DNA from: Thalassospiraceae bacterium LMO-SO8
GTDB lineage: Bacteria > Pseudomonadota > Alphaproteobacteria > Rhodospirillales > Casp-alpha2
Direction: 5' to 3'
Length of the DNA stretch: 64,000 bases
Assembly (NCBI GenBank): GCA_031655335.1
Contig: CP134226.1
Span: 1,240,001-1,304,000 of the forward strand
Every line of letters begins with the position of its first letter. Within the stretch, counting starts at the first letter, position 1. Under the pieces are notes generated by a model. That model searched no databases. It saw only the letters and a list, made by a program, of their open reading frames with translations, and was not told where the DNA came from. Of the stretch, positions 16,986 to 28,910 are shown one piece after another. A program made the position numbers and the translations under genes.

Positions 16986-18104
16986 ATGCTCGCATATATC
17001 CTCCGCCGACTGCTGCTGATCCCGCCGACGCTGCTCGGCATCATGATCATCAACTTCGCCGTGGTGCAGATCCTGCCCGGCGGGCCGGTCGAACAGTTGA
17101 TCGCCCAGATCGCCGGCGACGACGTGTCGTCCACCGCCCGCGTGTCGGGCGACGGCGGATCCGAGGTCATGGCCGCCAAACGCCCGGCCCAGGGGGCCGG
17201 CGGCGATTCGACCGTGACCAGCAAGTACCGGGGGGCCCAGGGCCTGCCGCCCGAATTCATCAAGGACCTGGAACGCCAGTTCGGTCTGGACAAACCGGCG
17301 CACGAGCGCTTTTGGCTGATGATGAAGCGCTACGCGACCTTCGATTTCGGCAACAGCTATTTCCGCGATCAGTCGGTGACGCAGCTGGTGCTCGACAAGA
17401 TGCCGGTGTCGATCTCGCTCGGCCTGTGGACGACGCTGCTGGTCTATCTGATCTCGATCCCGCTGGGCGTCGCCAAGGCCGTGCGCGACGGATCGAAATT
17501 CGACGTCTGGACCTCGGGTCTGGTGATCTTCGGCAATGCCGTGCCGGGCTTCCTGTTCGCGATTCTGCTGATCGTGCTGTTCGCCGGCGGACGTTTCTGG
17601 GACGTCTTTCCGCTGCGCGGGCTGGTATCCGAGAACTTTTCCGAACTATCGACCTGGGGTCAGGTGAAGGATTATTTCTGGCATCTGGCCCTGCCCATTT
17701 CGTCCATGGTGATCGGCGGCTTCGCCGGGTTGACCATGCTGACCAAGAATTCGTTCCTGGAACAGATCAACCAGCAATACGTGGTGACCGCCCGGTCCAA
17801 GGGCCTGACGGAACGCCAGGTGCTCTACGGCCACGTGTTCCGCAACGCCATGCTGATCGTCATCGCGGGCTTTCCCTCGGCCTTCATCGGCATCTTGTTC
17901 ACGGGGGCCTTGCTGACCGAGGTGATTTTCTCCCTCGACGGGCTGGGGCTTCTCGGCTTCGACGCGGCGCTGACGCGCGATTATCCGGTGATGTTCGCGA
18001 CGCTGTATTTCTTCACCCTGCTGGGGCTGGTCATGGGCATCATCGGCGATCTGATGTACCACATCGTCGATCCGCGCATCGATTTCGACGCGCGCGAGGT
18101 GTGA
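16986..18104 (+). CDS. yejB: ABC transporter permease (YejB-like)
   Basis: This 372-residue inner-membrane permease closely matches YejB: MLAYILRRLLLIPPTLLGI at the start, VQILPGGPVEQLIAQI, SKYRGAQGLPPEFI and FPLRGLVSENF. The transmembrane domain carries the EAA-type loop (TARSKGLTERQVLYGHVFRNA) that contacts the ATPase. It lies 56 bases after yejA and four before yejE. Confidence 0.94.
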   Translation: MLAYILRRLLLIPPTLLGIMIINFAVVQILPGGPVEQLIAQIAGDDVSSTARVSGDGGSEVMAAKRPAQGAGGDSTVTSKYRGAQGLPPEFIKDLERQFGLDKPAHERFWLMMKRYATFDFGNSYFRDQSVTQLVLDKMPVSISLGLWTTLLVYLISIPLGVAKAVRDGSKFDVWTSGLVIFGNAVPGFLFAILLIVLFAGGRFWDVFPLRGLVSENFSELSTWGQVKDYFWHLALPISSMVIGGFAGLTMLTKNSFLEQINQQYVVTARSKGLTERQVLYGHVFRNAMLIVIAGFPSAFIGILFTGALLTEVIFSLDGLGLLGFDAALTRDYPVMFATLYFFTLLGLVMGIIGDLMYHIVDPRIDFDAREV

Positions 18105-18108
18105 CGCC

Positions 18109-19209
18109 ATGCGCCCGGACATGACGACCGCCGCCGATCCCGCCACGACGGCACCGCCGCTGCCCGGCCGGCGCGTGTTCGGCCTGCGCATCACGCCGTT
18201 GACCGAACGGCGGCTCGCCAATTTCCGGCGCAACCGCCGAGGCTACTGGTCGCTGTGGATTTTCGTGCTGCTGTTCGTGCTGTCGCTGGGGGCGGAGCTG
18301 ATCGCCAACGACAAGCCGTTCCTGGTCTACTTCAACGGCGGGTTCTATGTCCCCGTGGCCGAGGCATACGCGGAAACCACCTTCGGCGGCGAATTCGCGA
18401 CCGAGGCCGATTACCGCGACCCCTACGTCAAGGACCTGATCAACGCCAAGGGCTGGATGATCTGGCCGCCGATTCCCTATTCCTACGACACGGTCATCAA
18501 GGATCTGCCGGGCCCCGCACCCTCGCCGCCGTCGCTCGACAATTGGCTCGGCACCGACGACCAGGGCCGCGACGTGATGGCGCGCATGATCTACGGCTTC
18601 CGCATTTCCGTGCTGTTCGGCCTGGCGCTGACGGCGATCAGCGCCGTGATCGGCATCGCCGCCGGCGCCGCGCAGGGTTATTTCGGCGGCTGGATCGACC
18701 TTCTGGCGCAGCGCTTCATGGAGGTCTGGTCGGGCCTGCCGACGCTCTACCTTCTGATCATCCTGGCCAGCGTGGTGACGCCCAGTTTCTGGTGGATCCT
18801 CGGCCTGATGCTGATGTTTTCCTGGATGGCCTTCGTCGGCGTGGTGCGCGCCGAATTCCTGCGCGCGCGCAATTTCGATTACGTGCGGGCGGCCCGGGCC
18901 TTGGGCGTGTCCGACGGGGTCATCATGTTCAAGCACGTCCTGCCCAACGCCATGGTCGCGACCCTGACCTTCCTGCCGTTCATCCTGTCGGGCTCCATCA
19001 CCACGCTGACGTCCCTCGACTTCCTGGGCTTCGGCCTGCCCGCCGGGTCGCCGTCGCTGGGTGAATTGCTGAACCAGGGCAAGAACAACATCCAGGCCCC
19101 CTGGCTGGGCTTCACGGCGTTCTTCTCGCTCGCCATCATGCTGTCGCTGCTGGTCTTCGTCGGCGAGGCCGTGCGCGACGCCTTCGACCCCCGGAAGGTG
19201 TTCAAGTAA
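18109..19209 (+). CDS. yejE: ABC transporter permease (YejE-like)
   Basis: This is the second permease of the importer, 366 residues. The family N-terminus ITPLTERRLANFRRNRRGYWSLW precedes the first membrane helix. The periplasmic part has WPPIPYSYDTVIKDLPGPAPSPPS and NWLGTDDQGRDVMARMIYGFR. The EAA loop is VRAARALGVSDGVIMFKHVLPNA. The ATG at 18121 is a possible alternative start. Its TAA overlaps the yejF ATG by one base (TAATG). Confidence 0.94.
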   Translation: MRPDMTTAADPATTAPPLPGRRVFGLRITPLTERRLANFRRNRRGYWSLWIFVLLFVLSLGAELIANDKPFLVYFNGGFYVPVAEAYAETTFGGEFATEADYRDPYVKDLINAKGWMIWPPIPYSYDTVIKDLPGPAPSPPSLDNWLGTDDQGRDVMARMIYGFRISVLFGLALTAISAVIGIAAGAAQGYFGGWIDLLAQRFMEVWSGLPTLYLLIILASVVTPSFWWILGLMLMFSWMAFVGVVRAEFLRARNFDYVRAARALGVSDGVIMFKHVLPNAMVATLTFLPFILSGSITTLTSLDFLGFGLPAGSPSLGELLNQGKNNIQAPWLGFTAFFSLAIMLSLLVFVGEAVRDAFDPRKVFK

Positions 19210-20834
19210 TGTCCAAGCTGCTGGAAATCGACGATCTGCACGTCACCTTCGGCGCCGGGGATGGCGCCGTCACCGCCGTGCAGGGGGCGAGCCTGACCAT
19301 CGACAAGGGCGAGACCCATGCGCTGGTCGGGGAATCTGGATCCGGCAAATCGGTCACGGCGCTGTCGGTCATGCAATTGCTGCCCTATCCCCTGGCCCGC
19401 CACCCCCGGGGATCGGTCAGGTTCAACGGCCAGGAGCTGGTGGGGGCGCCCGGCGGGGTCATGCGCACCATCCGCGGCAACCAGATCGCGATGATCTTTC
19501 AGGAACCGCTGACCAGCCTCAACCCACTGCATTCCATCGAAAAGCAGATCGCCGAGGTCCTGTTCCTGCATCAGCACATGACGGCCAAACAGGCCCACGC
19601 GCGGGTGCTTGAACTGCTCGACCTGGTCGGTCTGGGCGAAGCCGCCTCGCGCCTGCAATCCCTGCCCCACGAATTTTCCGGCGGTCAGCAACAACGCATC
19701 ATGATCGCCATGGCATTGGCCAACAACCCGGACCTATTGATCGCCGACGAGCCGACGACGGCCCTGGACGTCACCATCCAGGCCCAGGTCCTGAAGCTGA
19801 TGAAGGAGATTCAGCAGAAACTGGGCATGGCCATGCTGCTGATCACCCATGACCTGGGCATCGTGCGCCGCATGGCCGACACGGTCTCGGTCATGAACGA
19901 CGGCCGCATCGTCGAACAGAACGCCACCGAAGCCGTGTTCACCGACCCGCAACACGATTACACCCGCCACCTGCTGGCGGCCGAGCCCAAGGGCCGGCCC
20001 GAACCCGCCGACGCGGCCGCACCCGAGCTGGTGCAGGGCCGCGACGTCAAGGTCTGGTTCCCCATCAAACGCGGGTTCCTGCGCCGCACGGTGGGCCATA
20101 TCAAGGCCGTCGACGGCATTTCTCTGACGCTCAAACGCGGTCATACGCTGGGCATCGTCGGCGAATCCGGATCGGGCAAAAGCACGCTGGGCCGGGCCCT
20201 CCTGCGCCTGGAACGCTCGACCGGCGACATCCTGTTCGAGGGCGCCAACATCCAGGGCTGGCAGTTCAAGCAGATGCGCCCGCTGCGCCGGGAAATGCAG
20301 ATCGTGTTCCAGGACCCCTTCGGTTCCTTAAGCCCGCGCCTGTCCGTCGGCCAGATCATCGAGGAAGGCCTGATCGTCCACGGCCTCGGCGGCGACGCCC
20401 TCGCGCGCCGGCAACTGGTGGCCGAGGCCTTGCACGAGGTCGGCCTGACGCCCGAGATGCAGGACCGCTATCCCCACGAATTTTCCGGCGGCCAGCGCCA
20501 GCGCATCTCCATCGCCCGGGCCCTGGTGCTGAAGCCTAAGTTCATGGTGCTGGACGAGCCGACCTCGGCGCTGGACATGTCCGTGCAGGCGCAGATCGTC
20601 GAACTGCTGCGCGACTTGCAAAAGAAGCACGATCTGGCCTACCTGTTCATATCCCACGATCTGAAGGTCGTGCGCGCCGTCAGCCATGAGATCGCCGTCA
20701 TGCGCCGGGGCCGCGTCGTCGAATACGGGTCCGCCCAGCAGATCATCGACGAACCTAAGGATCCCTACACCAAGGCCCTGATGGCCGCCGCCTTCGAACT
20801 GAAGGCCGACGAAACCGGAGTCGTCTCAACATAA
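19209..20834 (+). CDS. yejF: ABC transporter ATP-binding protein, duplicated (YejF-like)
   Basis: This 541-residue protein has two ABC ATPase domains in one chain, the YejF design. Each half has a Walker A (GESGSGKS, twice), an ABC signature ([12 protein letters not shown] in the first, [12 protein letters not shown] in the second) and a Walker B ([24 protein letters not shown]). It powers the YejABEF importer from the cytoplasmic side. It is translationally coupled at both ends: TAATG with yejE before it and TAATG with ghrA after it. Confidence 0.95.
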   Translation: MSKLLEIDDLHVTFGAGDGAVTAVQGASLTIDKGETHALVGESGSGKSVTALSVMQLLPYPLARHPRGSVRFNGQELVGAPGGVMRTIRGNQIAMIFQEPLTSLNPLHSIEKQIAEVLFLHQHMTAKQAHARVLELLDLVGLGEAASRLQSLPHEFSGGQQQRIMIAMALANNPDLLIADEPTTALDVTIQAQVLKLMKEIQQKLGMAMLLITHDLGIVRRMADTVSVMNDGRIVEQNATEAVFTDPQHDYTRHLLAAEPKGRPEPADAAAPELVQGRDVKVWFPIKRGFLRRTVGHIKAVDGISLTLKRGHTLGIVGESGSGKSTLGRALLRLERSTGDILFEGANIQGWQFKQMRPLRREMQIVFQDPFGSLSPRLSVGQIIEEGLIVHGLGGDALARRQLVAEALHEVGLTPEMQDRYPHEFSGGQRQRISIARALVLKPKFMVLDEPTSALDMSVQAQIVELLRDLQKKHDLAYLFISHDLKVVRAVSHEIAVMRRGRVVEYGSAQQIIDEPKDPYTKALMAAAFELKADETGVVST

Positions 20835-21784
20835 TGATTTCCATCCTCTACATGGCCCCCGGGGATAAACCCGATCCCTGGCGGGACGCCTTTCTTGCAC
20901 AAATGCCCGACGCCGATTTCCGCGTGTGGTCCGACGACCCGGCCAAGGACGAAACCGGCGACAAGGCCGACATCCAATACGCCATCGTGTGGAAGCCGCA
21001 GCCCGGAATCCTGAAAAGCCTGCCCAACCTGAAGGCGATCTTTTCCATGGGCGCCGGGGTCGACCATTTGTGGAACGACCCGGACCTGCCGGACGGCGTG
21101 CCCCTGGTGCGCCTGGTCGACCGCTGCCTGACCCAGGGGATGAGCGAATACGTGATCTATTGGACGATCCATCACCACCGCAAGATGGGCGTCTATGCCG
21201 GCTGGGCCGCCGAGCATCGCTGGAAGCGCCTGCGCCAGGCCGACGCCGAGCAGCGCCGGGTCGGCATTCTGGGCCTGGGCGAGTTGGGCAGCGACGCGGC
21301 GAAAAAGCTGGTGCCCCTGCATTATCAGGTCGCCGGCTGGGCACGCTCGAAAAAGGACATTCCCGGCGTCGACTGCTTCCATGGCCCGGATCAGCTGATC
21401 CCGTTCCTGAACCGCACGGAAATTCTCATCTGCCTGCTGCCGCTGACGCCGGACACCCAAGGCATCATCAACAAGGACACCCTGGCGGCCCTGCCCGAAG
21501 GGGCCTGCCTGATCAATTGCGCCCGGGGCGGACATGTCGTGGACGCCGATCTGATCGCGGCGCTCGATTCGGGCCATATCGCGGGGGCGACGCTCGACGT
21601 GTTCCACACGGAGCCCCTGCCCGAAGATCATCCCTACTGGTCCCACCCCAAGGTCAACGTGACGCCGCACATGGCGAGCCTGACCGTGCCGCATTCATCG
21701 ACGGAATGGTATGTCGCCAACATCCGGCGCATGGAGGCGGGGGAGCCGCCGCTCAACACCGTCGATCGCGGCACGCGGTACTAG
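20834..21784 (+). CDS. ghrA: Glyoxylate/hydroxypyruvate reductase A (D-2-hydroxyacid dehydrogenase)
   Basis: This 316-residue GhrA-type enzyme probably reduces glyoxylate to glycolate and hydroxypyruvate to glycerate with NADPH. The nucleotide-binding GLGELG is at 147-152. Catalytic-region motifs are NCARGGHVVDADL (Arg), LDVFHTEPLPEDHPYW (Glu) and VTPHMAS (His). The N-terminal FSMGAGVDHLW is typical. The ATG overlaps the yejF stop by one base, so it is made with the peptide importer. The functional reason for this is not clear. Confidence 0.9.
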   Translation: MISILYMAPGDKPDPWRDAFLAQMPDADFRVWSDDPAKDETGDKADIQYAIVWKPQPGILKSLPNLKAIFSMGAGVDHLWNDPDLPDGVPLVRLVDRCLTQGMSEYVIYWTIHHHRKMGVYAGWAAEHRWKRLRQADAEQRRVGILGLGELGSDAAKKLVPLHYQVAGWARSKKDIPGVDCFHGPDQLIPFLNRTEILICLLPLTPDTQGIINKDTLAALPEGACLINCARGGHVVDADLIAALDSGHIAGATLDVFHTEPLPEDHPYWSHPKVNVTPHMASLTVPHSSTEWYVANIRRMEAGEPPLNTVDRGTRY

Positions 21785-21788
21785 ATCG

Positions 21789-22604
21789 TCAGTTGAACGG
21801 CCCGACGTAGCCGTAGGCCACGGCGAGCAGGAAAATCCCGAGCACGATGCGGTAGATCACGAAGGGCGTGAAAGTCGCGCGCCGCAGCCAGGCCATCATC
21901 AGGGCGATGGCGACCAAGGCCGTGATGAAGGCAAGGCCCGCCGCCGTGAAGGCATCGGAGGTCAGCGCCGCGTCGCCCGATTTCCAGAGCTCAAAGCCCT
22001 TGAGCGCCCCCGCCCCCAGGATCGCCGGGATCGACAGCAGCATGGAGAAGCGCGCGGCGTCCGTGCGCTCCATGCCCAGCAGGCGCGCCGCCGTCATGGT
22101 GATGCCGGCGCGCGAGGTTCCCGGGATCAGGGCCAGGCATTGGGCGATGCCGATCACCAGGGCGTCCGAGATTTCCAGGTGTTCGATGCGCCTGAGCGTC
22201 ATGCCGATGCGATCGACGGCATAAAGCAGGATGCCGAAGCCCAGGGTCGCCCAGGCGATCATCTCAAGAGAGCGCAGACCGTTCGGGTAATATTCATTGA
22301 GGGCGTATCCGGCGCCGATCACCGGCAGGGTCGCCAGAATGACCAGCCCGGCCAGCTTGGCCCCCCGGTCGCGGCGCCCCTTGAGCACGCGGCCCAGGCC
22401 CGACAGCATGTCCCAGAGGTCGCGATGGACATAGAGCACCACGGCGCCCAAGGTCCCGACATGAACGGCGACGTCGATCAACAACCCCTGGTCGGTCCAG
22501 CCCAAAAGCCGGGGCGTGACCGCGAGATGGGCCGAGGAGGAGATCGGAAGAAACTCCGTGATCCCCTGAATCAGCGCCAAAATCGCAAGATGTAGTGTAG
22601 GCAA
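21789..22604 (-). CDS. uppP: Undecaprenyl-diphosphatase UppP (BacA)
   Basis: This 271-residue membrane phosphatase recycles undecaprenyl diphosphate to the monophosphate carrier for cell-wall synthesis; its overproduction gives bacitracin resistance. The signatures are QGITEFLPISSSAHLAV near the start and IPGTSRAGITMTAARLLG, which form the active site. Several hydrophobic helices span the rest. The start is TTG, supported by AGGAG six bases upstream. It converges with ghrA and diverges from gltB. Confidence 0.95.
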   Translation of the reverse strand: MPTLHLAILALIQGITEFLPISSSAHLAVTPRLLGWTDQGLLIDVAVHVGTLGAVVLYVHRDLWDMLSGLGRVLKGRRDRGAKLAGLVILATLPVIGAGYALNEYYPNGLRSLEMIAWATLGFGILLYAVDRIGMTLRRIEHLEISDALVIGIAQCLALIPGTSRAGITMTAARLLGMERTDAARFSMLLSIPAILGAGALKGFELWKSGDAALTSDAFTAAGLAFITALVAIALMMAWLRRATFTPFVIYRIVLGIFLLAVAYGYVGPFN

Positions 22605-22823
22605 GGCGTGCTCCTACGACTTTTGGGTCTTCTAGCCGATCCCCGGGGCCCTGCCAAGGGGCCGTCGCGGCCGAATCCGCATTTGTGCACCTGCTCATAA
22701 GGACCGAAACGGGCCAATTTCCCGTGATTTTTATGACAGTTGAGGCCGGTTTTTGTTTGGCGTCCGGGGTCTGGATTGCTATCTAAATGGGCTCTCAAGA
22801 ACCCGCGAATAGGAAGTTAACGC
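22605..22823. promoter_or_regulatory. uppP-gltB divergent intergenic region
   Basis: This 219-bp region must hold the promoters for uppP (leftward) and gltB (rightward). It is noticeably more AT-rich towards gltB. I see no convincing -35/-10 pair. A GG-N10-GC arrangement around 22750-22780 recalls sigma-54 spacing but lacks the conserved TGGCAC. No strong hairpin was seen. Confidence 0.35.
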
Positions 22824-25800
22824 ATGAGCCAGACCTCACGGCGCAACGGTTATGGACTGCCCGTTGAAGAGGGGATGTACGACCCCTTGAACGAGCACGA
22901 CGCTTGTGGATTCGGCTTCATCGCCGACATTCACAACGAGCCGCGCCATGAGATCGTGCATCAGGCGCTGGACATCGTCCATCACATGGATCACCGGGGC
23001 GCCATCGGCGCCGATCCCATGGCCGGCGACGGTGCCGGGATTCTGATTCAGCTGCCCGACGCGTTCATCCGCAAGGTGTTCGCCAAGCAGGGCATCGAGG
23101 TGCCGGCCAAGGGCGACTATGCGCTGGGCATGGTGTTCCTGCCGCGCGACCACAAGCTGCGCGACCTTGCGATCAAGGCCATCGAAACGACCACCGCCGC
23201 CGAGGGCCAGGTGCTGCTGGGCTGGCGCGACGTGCCGACGGACAACAGCGTGCTGGGCGAAAGCGTCAAGCCGAACGAGCCGGTCATCAAGCAGGTGCTG
23301 ATCCAGCGCGGGCCGACCACGCCCGACAACGCGGCGTTCGAGCGCAAGCTTTACGTCATCCGCAAGCAGGCCCATCACGCGCTGTGGGACAAGGACGAGG
23401 GGTCCTGGCAGGACTTCTATTTCCCGTCCATGTCGTCGGCGACCATCGTCTACAAGGGCATGGTCCTGGCGCCCAACCTGTCCAAGTACTACGTGGACTT
23501 CCAGGACAAGGATTTCGCCACGGCGATCGCCCTGTTCCACCAACGGTTCTCGACCAACACCTTCCCGAGCTGGCGCCTGGCGCAACCGTTCCGCTTCCTG
23601 TGCCACAACGGCGAGATCAACACCCTGCGCGGCAACGTCAACTGGATGAACGCGCGCCGCCACAACATGTCGTCGAAGATTCTGGGCGACGACCTGGACA
23701 AGCTGTGGCCGCTGATCGGCGACGGATCGTCCGATTCGTCGACCTTCGACAACGCGCTCGAGCTTCTGGTCATGGGGGGATATTCGCTGTCCCACGCCAT
23801 GATGCTGATGATCCCGGAAGCCTGGAACAACAACCCGCAGATGGCCCCCGAACGGCGCGCCTTCTATGAATACTTCTCGGCCCTGATGGAACCCTGGGAC
23901 GGCCCCGCCGCCATGGCCTTCACCAACGGCCGCCAGATCGCCGCGACCCTGGACCGCAACGGCCTGCGCCCGGCGCGCTATATCGTCACCGACGACGGCC
24001 TGGTGGTGATGGCGTCGGAAGTCGGCGTGCTGCCCATTCCGGAGGAAAAGATCGTCCAGAAATGGCGCCTGCAGCCGGGCAAGATGCTGCTGGTCGACCT
24101 GGAGCAGCACCGCATCATCTCGGACGAGGAACTGAAGTCGGAACTGGCCGCCGAATATCCCTATCAGGAATGGCTCGACGCGACGCAGATTCACCTCGCC
24201 GACCTGCCGCCGGAAATCGGCCCGATGACGCCGGATTCCAAGACCCTTTTGGATCAACAGCAGGCCTTCGGCTACAACCGCGAAGACCTCAAGTTCTTCC
24301 TCGACCCCATGGCCGAGAAGGGCGAGGATCCGGTCGGTTCCATGGGCCGCGACATTCCGCTGGCCATGCTGTCCGACAAGCCGCGCATGCTTTACGACTA
24401 TTTCTTCCAGAACTTCGCGCAGGTCACCAACCCGCCGATCGACCCGATCCGCGAGGAACTGGTGATGTCGCTGGTCAGCTTCATCGGCCCGCGCCCGGAC
24501 CTGCTCGATCTGGGGTCGGGCGGCACGCACAAGCGGCTTGAGGTCGATCAGCCGATCCTGTCCAACACGGACCTGGAACGCATCCGCCGCATCGAAAACC
24601 ACGTCGACGGCTCGTTCAAGACCTACACGCTGGACATCTGCTATCAGAACACGGGGCCGAACCGCCAGACCATGGCGCAGGCCGTGGACCGCATCTGCCA
24701 AAAGGCGGAAAAGGTCGTGCGCGAACAGGGCTACAACATCATCATCCTGTCCGACCGCGGTCTGGACGCCGACAACATCGCCATTCCGGCGCTGCTGGCG
24801 ACGGGCGCCGTGCATCACCACCTGATCCGCCAGGGCCTGCGCACCGAGGTCGGCCTGGTCGTGGAAACGGGCGAGGCGCGCCGCGTGCACGATTTCTGCC
24901 TGCTCGCCGGTTACGGCGCCGAGGCCATGAACCCCTATCTCGCCTTCGACACGATCTCCAACATCGTGCAGGAAAAGGCCAGCGGCCTGTCGGAAGCCAA
25001 GGCCCATGCCTATTACATCAAGGCGGTCGGCAAGGGCATCATGAAGGTCATGTCCAAGATGGGCATCTCGACCTACCAGTCCTATTGCGGCGCGCAGATC
25101 TTCGACGCCGTCGGCCTGTCGAGCGAATTCATCGATGCGTACTTCACGGGCACGGCGACCAAGGTCGAAGGGGCCGGCGTCATCGAGATCGCGGAAGAAA
25201 CCGAACGCCGCCACGCGCTGGCCTTCGGCGACGCGCCGATCTACCGCTCGGAACTGGATGTCGGCGGCGACCTGGCCTTCCGCATCCGCGGCGAGGAACA
25301 CGTGTGGACGCCGGAAACCATCGGCACCCTGCAACATGCCGTGCGCTCGGCCAACTACAAGCAGTTCAAGGCCTATACGGCCAAGGTCGATAACCAGGTC
25401 GCCAAGCTGAAGAACCTGCGTGGCCTGTTCGACCTGAAGCCCGTGGGCAAGCCGGTACCGCTGGACGAGGTCGAACCCGCGTCGGAAATCGTCAAGCGCT
25501 TCGCCACCGGGGCCATGTCCTTCGGCTCCATTTCCTGGGAGGCCCACACGACCCTGGCGATCGCCATGAACCGCATCGGCGGACGCTCCAACACGGGCGA
25601 GGGCGGCGAGGACGAAATCCGCTACAAGCCCCTGCCGAACGGCGACAGCATGAAGTCGCGCATCAAGCAGGTGGCGTCGGGCCGGTTCGGCGTGACCACG
25701 GAATATCTGGTCAACGCCGACGATTTGCAGATCAAGATGGCCCAGGGTGCGAAGCCCGGCGAGGGCGGCCAGCTGCCCGGCCACAAGGTCGACGAATGGA

Positions 25801-27449
25801 TTGCCCGGGTGCGCCATTCGACGCCGGGCGTCGGCCTGATTTCGCCGCCGCCGCATCACGACATCTATTCCATCGAGGATCTGGCGCAGCTGATCCACGA
25901 CTTGAAGAACGTCAACCCCAAGGCGCGGATTTCCGTCAAGCTGGTGTCCGAAGTGGGCGTCGGCACGGTTGCCGCCGGGGTGTCCAAGGCCTATGCCGAC
26001 CACGTCACCATTTCCGGCCACGACGGCGGCACGGGGGCAAGCCCGCTGACCTCGATCCTCAACGCCGGCGGCCCGTGGGAACTGGGCCTGGCGGAAACCC
26101 ATCAGACGCTGGTCATGAACGCGCTGCGCGGGCGCATCGCCGTGCAGGTCGACGGCGGCGTGCGCACTGGGCGCGACGTGGTGATCGGCGCGTTGCTGGG
26201 CGCCGACGAATTCGGCTTCGCGACCTCGGCCCTGATCGCCGAAGGCTGCATCATGATGCGCAAGTGCCATCTGAACACCTGCCCGGTCGGCGTCGCGACC
26301 CAGGACCCGGAACTGCGCAAGCGTTTCACCGGGGAACCGGAACACGTCGTCAACTTCTTCACCTTCATGGCCGAGGAAGTGCGCGAGATCATGGCGTCGC
26401 TCGGCTTCCGCACGATCAACGAGATGATCGGCCGCCGCGAGGCGCTCGACGTGCGGCCCGCCGTCGACCACTGGAAGGCCCACGGCGTCGACGTGACGCG
26501 CCTGCTCGCCCCGGTCAAGCCGGCCGAGGGCGTGGCCATCTACAACTGCGAGACCCAGGACCACGGGCTCGACAAGGCGCTCGACCACCAGCTTATCAAG
26601 GGGGCCAAGGACGCCATCGAGAACGGCACCCCGGTCAGCCTCGAGTTCCCGATCAAGAACATCAACCGCACGGTCGGCGCCATGATGTCGGGCGAAATCG
26701 CCCTCAAGCACGGCCACGCGGGTCTGCCCGACGACACCATCCACATGAAGTTCACCGGCAACGCCGGGCAGAGCTTCGGCGCCTGGCTTTCCAAGGGCGT
26801 GTCGTTCGAATTAATCGGGGACGCCAACGACTATGTCGGCAAGGGGCTTTCGGGTGGACGCATCGCCGTCTATCCGTCGCCCAAGAGCCCCATCGTGCCG
26901 GAAGAAAACATCATCGTCGGGAATACCGTTCTCTATGGCGCCATCGCCGGGGAATGCTATTTCCGCGGTATCGCGGGCGAACGCTTCGCCGTGCGCAACT
27001 CGGGCGCGGCCGCCGTGGTCGAGGGTTGCGGCGATCACGGCTGCGAATACATGACCGGGGGCACCGTCGTCGTGCTCGGCGAGACCGGGCGCAACTTCGC
27101 CGCCGGCATGTCGGGCGGCATCGCCTATGTCCTGGACGAAGCGGGTGATTTCGACACGCTCTGCAACCAGGGCATGGTCGAACTGGAGCCCATCGACCCC
27201 AACGAACCCGACGACGGCACCGCCGACATCGCGTCGGACCCGATGCGCTTCGACGCGCGTCGTCTCAAGGGCCTGATCGAGAATCACCTGCGCTATACGG
27301 GCAGCTCGCGGGCCAAACACATCCTGGACAACTGGGACGCCTACCTGCCCAAGTTCGTCAAGATCATGCCGGTGGATTACCGCCGTGCGCTCCGCGAGAT
27401 GCAGGAGCGCGCCGCCGGCGCAGAAACGGCCGCACTGGCCGGGGAATAA
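22824..27449 (+). CDS. gltB: Glutamate synthase large subunit (NADPH-GOGAT alpha)
   Basis: This 1541-residue subunit makes glutamate from glutamine and 2-oxoglutarate. Cys28 in [10 protein letters not shown] would be the N-terminal nucleophile after removal of a 27-residue propeptide, as in Azospirillum GltB. The glutaminase domain has [12 protein letters not shown] and [12 protein letters not shown]. The FMN synthase domain has [14 protein letters not shown], and the 3Fe-4S loop is CHLNTCPVG. The C-terminal beta-helix domain has [12 protein letters not shown]. It is followed three bases later by gltD. Confidence 0.97.
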   Translation: MSQTSRRNGYGLPVEEGMYDPLNEHDACGFGFIADIHNEPRHEIVHQALDIVHHMDHRGAIGADPMAGDGAGILIQLPDAFIRKVFAKQGIEVPAKGDYALGMVFLPRDHKLRDLAIKAIETTTAAEGQVLLGWRDVPTDNSVLGESVKPNEPVIKQVLIQRGPTTPDNAAFERKLYVIRKQAHHALWDKDEGSWQDFYFPSMSSATIVYKGMVLAPNLSKYYVDFQDKDFATAIALFHQRFSTNTFPSWRLAQPFRFLCHNGEINTLRGNVNWMNARRHNMSSKILGDDLDKLWPLIGDGSSDSSTFDNALELLVMGGYSLSHAMMLMIPEAWNNNPQMAPERRAFYEYFSALMEPWDGPAAMAFTNGRQIAATLDRNGLRPARYIVTDDGLVVMASEVGVLPIPEEKIVQKWRLQPGKMLLVDLEQHRIISDEELKSELAAEYPYQEWLDATQIHLADLPPEIGPMTPDSKTLLDQQQAFGYNREDLKFFLDPMAEKGEDPVGSMGRDIPLAMLSDKPRMLYDYFFQNFAQVTNPPIDPIREELVMSLVSFIGPRPDLLDLGSGGTHKRLEVDQPILSNTDLERIRRIENHVDGSFKTYTLDICYQNTGPNRQTMAQAVDRICQKAEKVVREQGYNIIILSDRGLDADNIAIPALLATGAVHHHLIRQGLRTEVGLVVETGEARRVHDFCLLAGYGAEAMNPYLAFDTISNIVQEKASGLSEAKAHAYYIKAVGKGIMKVMSKMGISTYQSYCGAQIFDAVGLSSEFIDAYFTGTATKVEGAGVIEIAEETERRHALAFGDAPIYRSELDVGGDLAFRIRGEEHVWTPETIGTLQHAVRSANYKQFKAYTAKVDNQVAKLKNLRGLFDLKPVGKPVPLDEVEPASEIVKRFATGAMSFGSISWEAHTTLAIAMNRIGGRSNTGEGGEDEIRYKPLPNGDSMKSRIKQVASGRFGVTTEYLVNADDLQIKMAQGAKPGEGGQLPGHKVDEWIARVRHSTPGVGLISPPPHHDIYSIEDLAQLIHDLKNVNPKARISVKLVSEVGVGTVAAGVSKAYADHVTISGHDGGTGASPLTSILNAGGPWELGLAETHQTLVMNALRGRIAVQVDGGVRTGRDVVIGALLGADEFGFATSALIAEGCIMMRKCHLNTCPVGVATQDPELRKRFTGEPEHVVNFFTFMAEEVREIMASLGFRTINEMIGRREALDVRPAVDHWKAHGVDVTRLLAPVKPAEGVAIYNCETQDHGLDKALDHQLIKGAKDAIENGTPVSLEFPIKNINRTVGAMMSGEIALKHGHAGLPDDTIHMKFTGNAGQSFGAWLSKGVSFELIGDANDYVGKGLSGGRIAVYPSPKSPIVPEENIIVGNTVLYGAIAGECYFRGIAGERFAVRNSGAAAVVEGCGDHGCEYMTGGTVVVLGETGRNFAAGMSGGIAYVLDEAGDFDTLCNQGMVELEPIDPNEPDDGTADIASDPMRFDARRLKGLIENHLRYTGSSRAKHILDNWDAYLPKFVKIMPVDYRRALREMQERAAGAETAALAGE

Positions 27450-27452
27450 ATA

Positions 27453-28898
27453 ATGGGAAAACCCACTGGATTTTTGGAGATCGAGCGTCACGATCGGTCT
27501 TACCGCCCGGTTGAAGAACGCCTGAAGCATTGGCAGGAGTTCGTCGAACCGCTGACCGACGCGGAAGTATCGGAACAAGGGGCCCGCTGCATGGACTGCG
27601 GCATCCCCTACTGTCACCAGGGCTGCCCGGTGAACAACATCATTCCGGACTGGAACGATCTGGTCTATCGCGACAAATGGCGCGAGGGGCTGGAGCTTCT
27701 GCACTCCACCAACAACTTCCCCGAGTTCACGGGCCGTGTCTGCCCCGCCCCCTGCGAGGCGTCGTGCACCCTGAACCTGCAAGACGAGCCGGTGACCATC
27801 AAGACCATCGAATGTTCGCTGGTCGACCGCGGCTGGGCCAAGGGCTGGATCAAGCCGCAGATTCCGGCCCACCACACGGACAAGCGCGTCGCCGTCGTCG
27901 GATCGGGCCCGGCGGGCCTGGCCTGCGCCCAGCAGCTGGCCCGCGCCGGGCACAAGGTCGTGGTGTTCGAAAAGAACGAACGCATCGGCGGCCTGCTGCG
28001 TTTCGGCATTCCCGACTTCAAGATGGAAAAGCACCTGATCGACCGGCGCATCGCGCAGATGCAGACCGAAGGAGTCGAATTCCGCCCCAACAGCCACGTC
28101 GGCGAGAACGTGGACGCCGCCGACCTGATGAAGGATTTCGACGCGGTCGCGCTGTGCGGCGGATCGGAAAGCCCCCGCGACCTGCCGGTGCCGGGCCGCG
28201 ACCTGCCCGGCGTGCATTTCGCCATGGAGTTCCTGACCCAGCAGAACCGCCGGGTCTCCGGGATCAACACGCCCCAGGGTGCCGAGATCATGGCCACGGA
28301 CAAGCACGTCATCGTCATCGGCGGCGGCGACACGGGATCGGACTGCGTCGGCACGTCGAACCGCCATGGCGCGGCCTCGGTCACGCAGCTGGAGCTCATG
28401 CCCCAGCCGCCGGAAAAGGAAAACAAGGCCCTGACCTGGCCGGACTGGCCGCTCAAGCTGCGCACCTCGTCGTCGCATCAGGAAGGCGTGGAGCGGGATT
28501 TCGCGGTGATGACCAAGTCGTTCACCGCCGGCCCCGACGGCCGTGTCAGCGCGCTGAACGGCGTGCGCCTGGAATGGCGGCCCAGTGAAAGCGGCAGCAT
28601 GGAAATGGTCGAGGTTCCGGGAAGCGAATTCACCCTGAAGGCCGATCTGGTGCTGCTCGCCATGGGCTTCGTCCATCCCATCCACGACGGCATGATCGAA
28701 GCCATGGGCGTCGATCTCGACCCCCGCGGCAACGTCAAGGCCGACACGGACAAGTACGCGACGTCCCTGCCCAAGGTCTATGCCGCTGGCGACATGCGCC
28801 GGGGCCAGTCCCTGGTCGTCTGGGCGATCCGCGAAGGCCGTCAGTGCGCCAGGGCGATCGACGAATTCCTGATGGGAACGAGCGACCTGCCGCGCTGA
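27453..28898 (+). CDS. gltD: Glutamate synthase small subunit (NADPH-GOGAT beta)
   Basis: This 481-residue flavoprotein passes electrons from NADPH to GltB. N-terminal 4Fe-4S cysteines are in [17 protein letters not shown] and [11 protein letters not shown]. The FAD-binding motif is [16 protein letters not shown], and the NADPH site is [13 protein letters not shown]. The C-terminal FAD motif is [17 protein letters not shown]. The length is standard. It ends 3' to 3' with the first PAS_5 gene, 12 bases away. Confidence 0.97.
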   Translation: MGKPTGFLEIERHDRSYRPVEERLKHWQEFVEPLTDAEVSEQGARCMDCGIPYCHQGCPVNNIIPDWNDLVYRDKWREGLELLHSTNNFPEFTGRVCPAPCEASCTLNLQDEPVTIKTIECSLVDRGWAKGWIKPQIPAHHTDKRVAVVGSGPAGLACAQQLARAGHKVVVFEKNERIGGLLRFGIPDFKMEKHLIDRRIAQMQTEGVEFRPNSHVGENVDAADLMKDFDAVALCGGSESPRDLPVPGRDLPGVHFAMEFLTQQNRRVSGINTPQGAEIMATDKHVIVIGGGDTGSDCVGTSNRHGAASVTQLELMPQPPEKENKALTWPDWPLKLRTSSSHQEGVERDFAVMTKSFTAGPDGRVSALNGVRLEWRPSESGSMEMVEVPGSEFTLKADLVLLAMGFVHPIHDGMIEAMGVDLDPRGNVKADTDKYATSLPKVYAAGDMRRGQSLVVWAIREGRQCARAIDEFLMGTSDLPR

Positions 28899-28910
28899 TC
28901 GTGACTGGCT

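Noticed and set aside
22740-22790. Sigma-54-like promoter before gltB
   Set aside because: GG and GC occur at about the right distance but the -24 element lacks TGGCAC; too weak to call.
22836-26744. A 1302-codon open frame antisense to gltB
   Set aside because: It lies exactly over a strongly supported gene; its composition is that of an antisense frame of GC-rich coding DNA and no motif was recognised.
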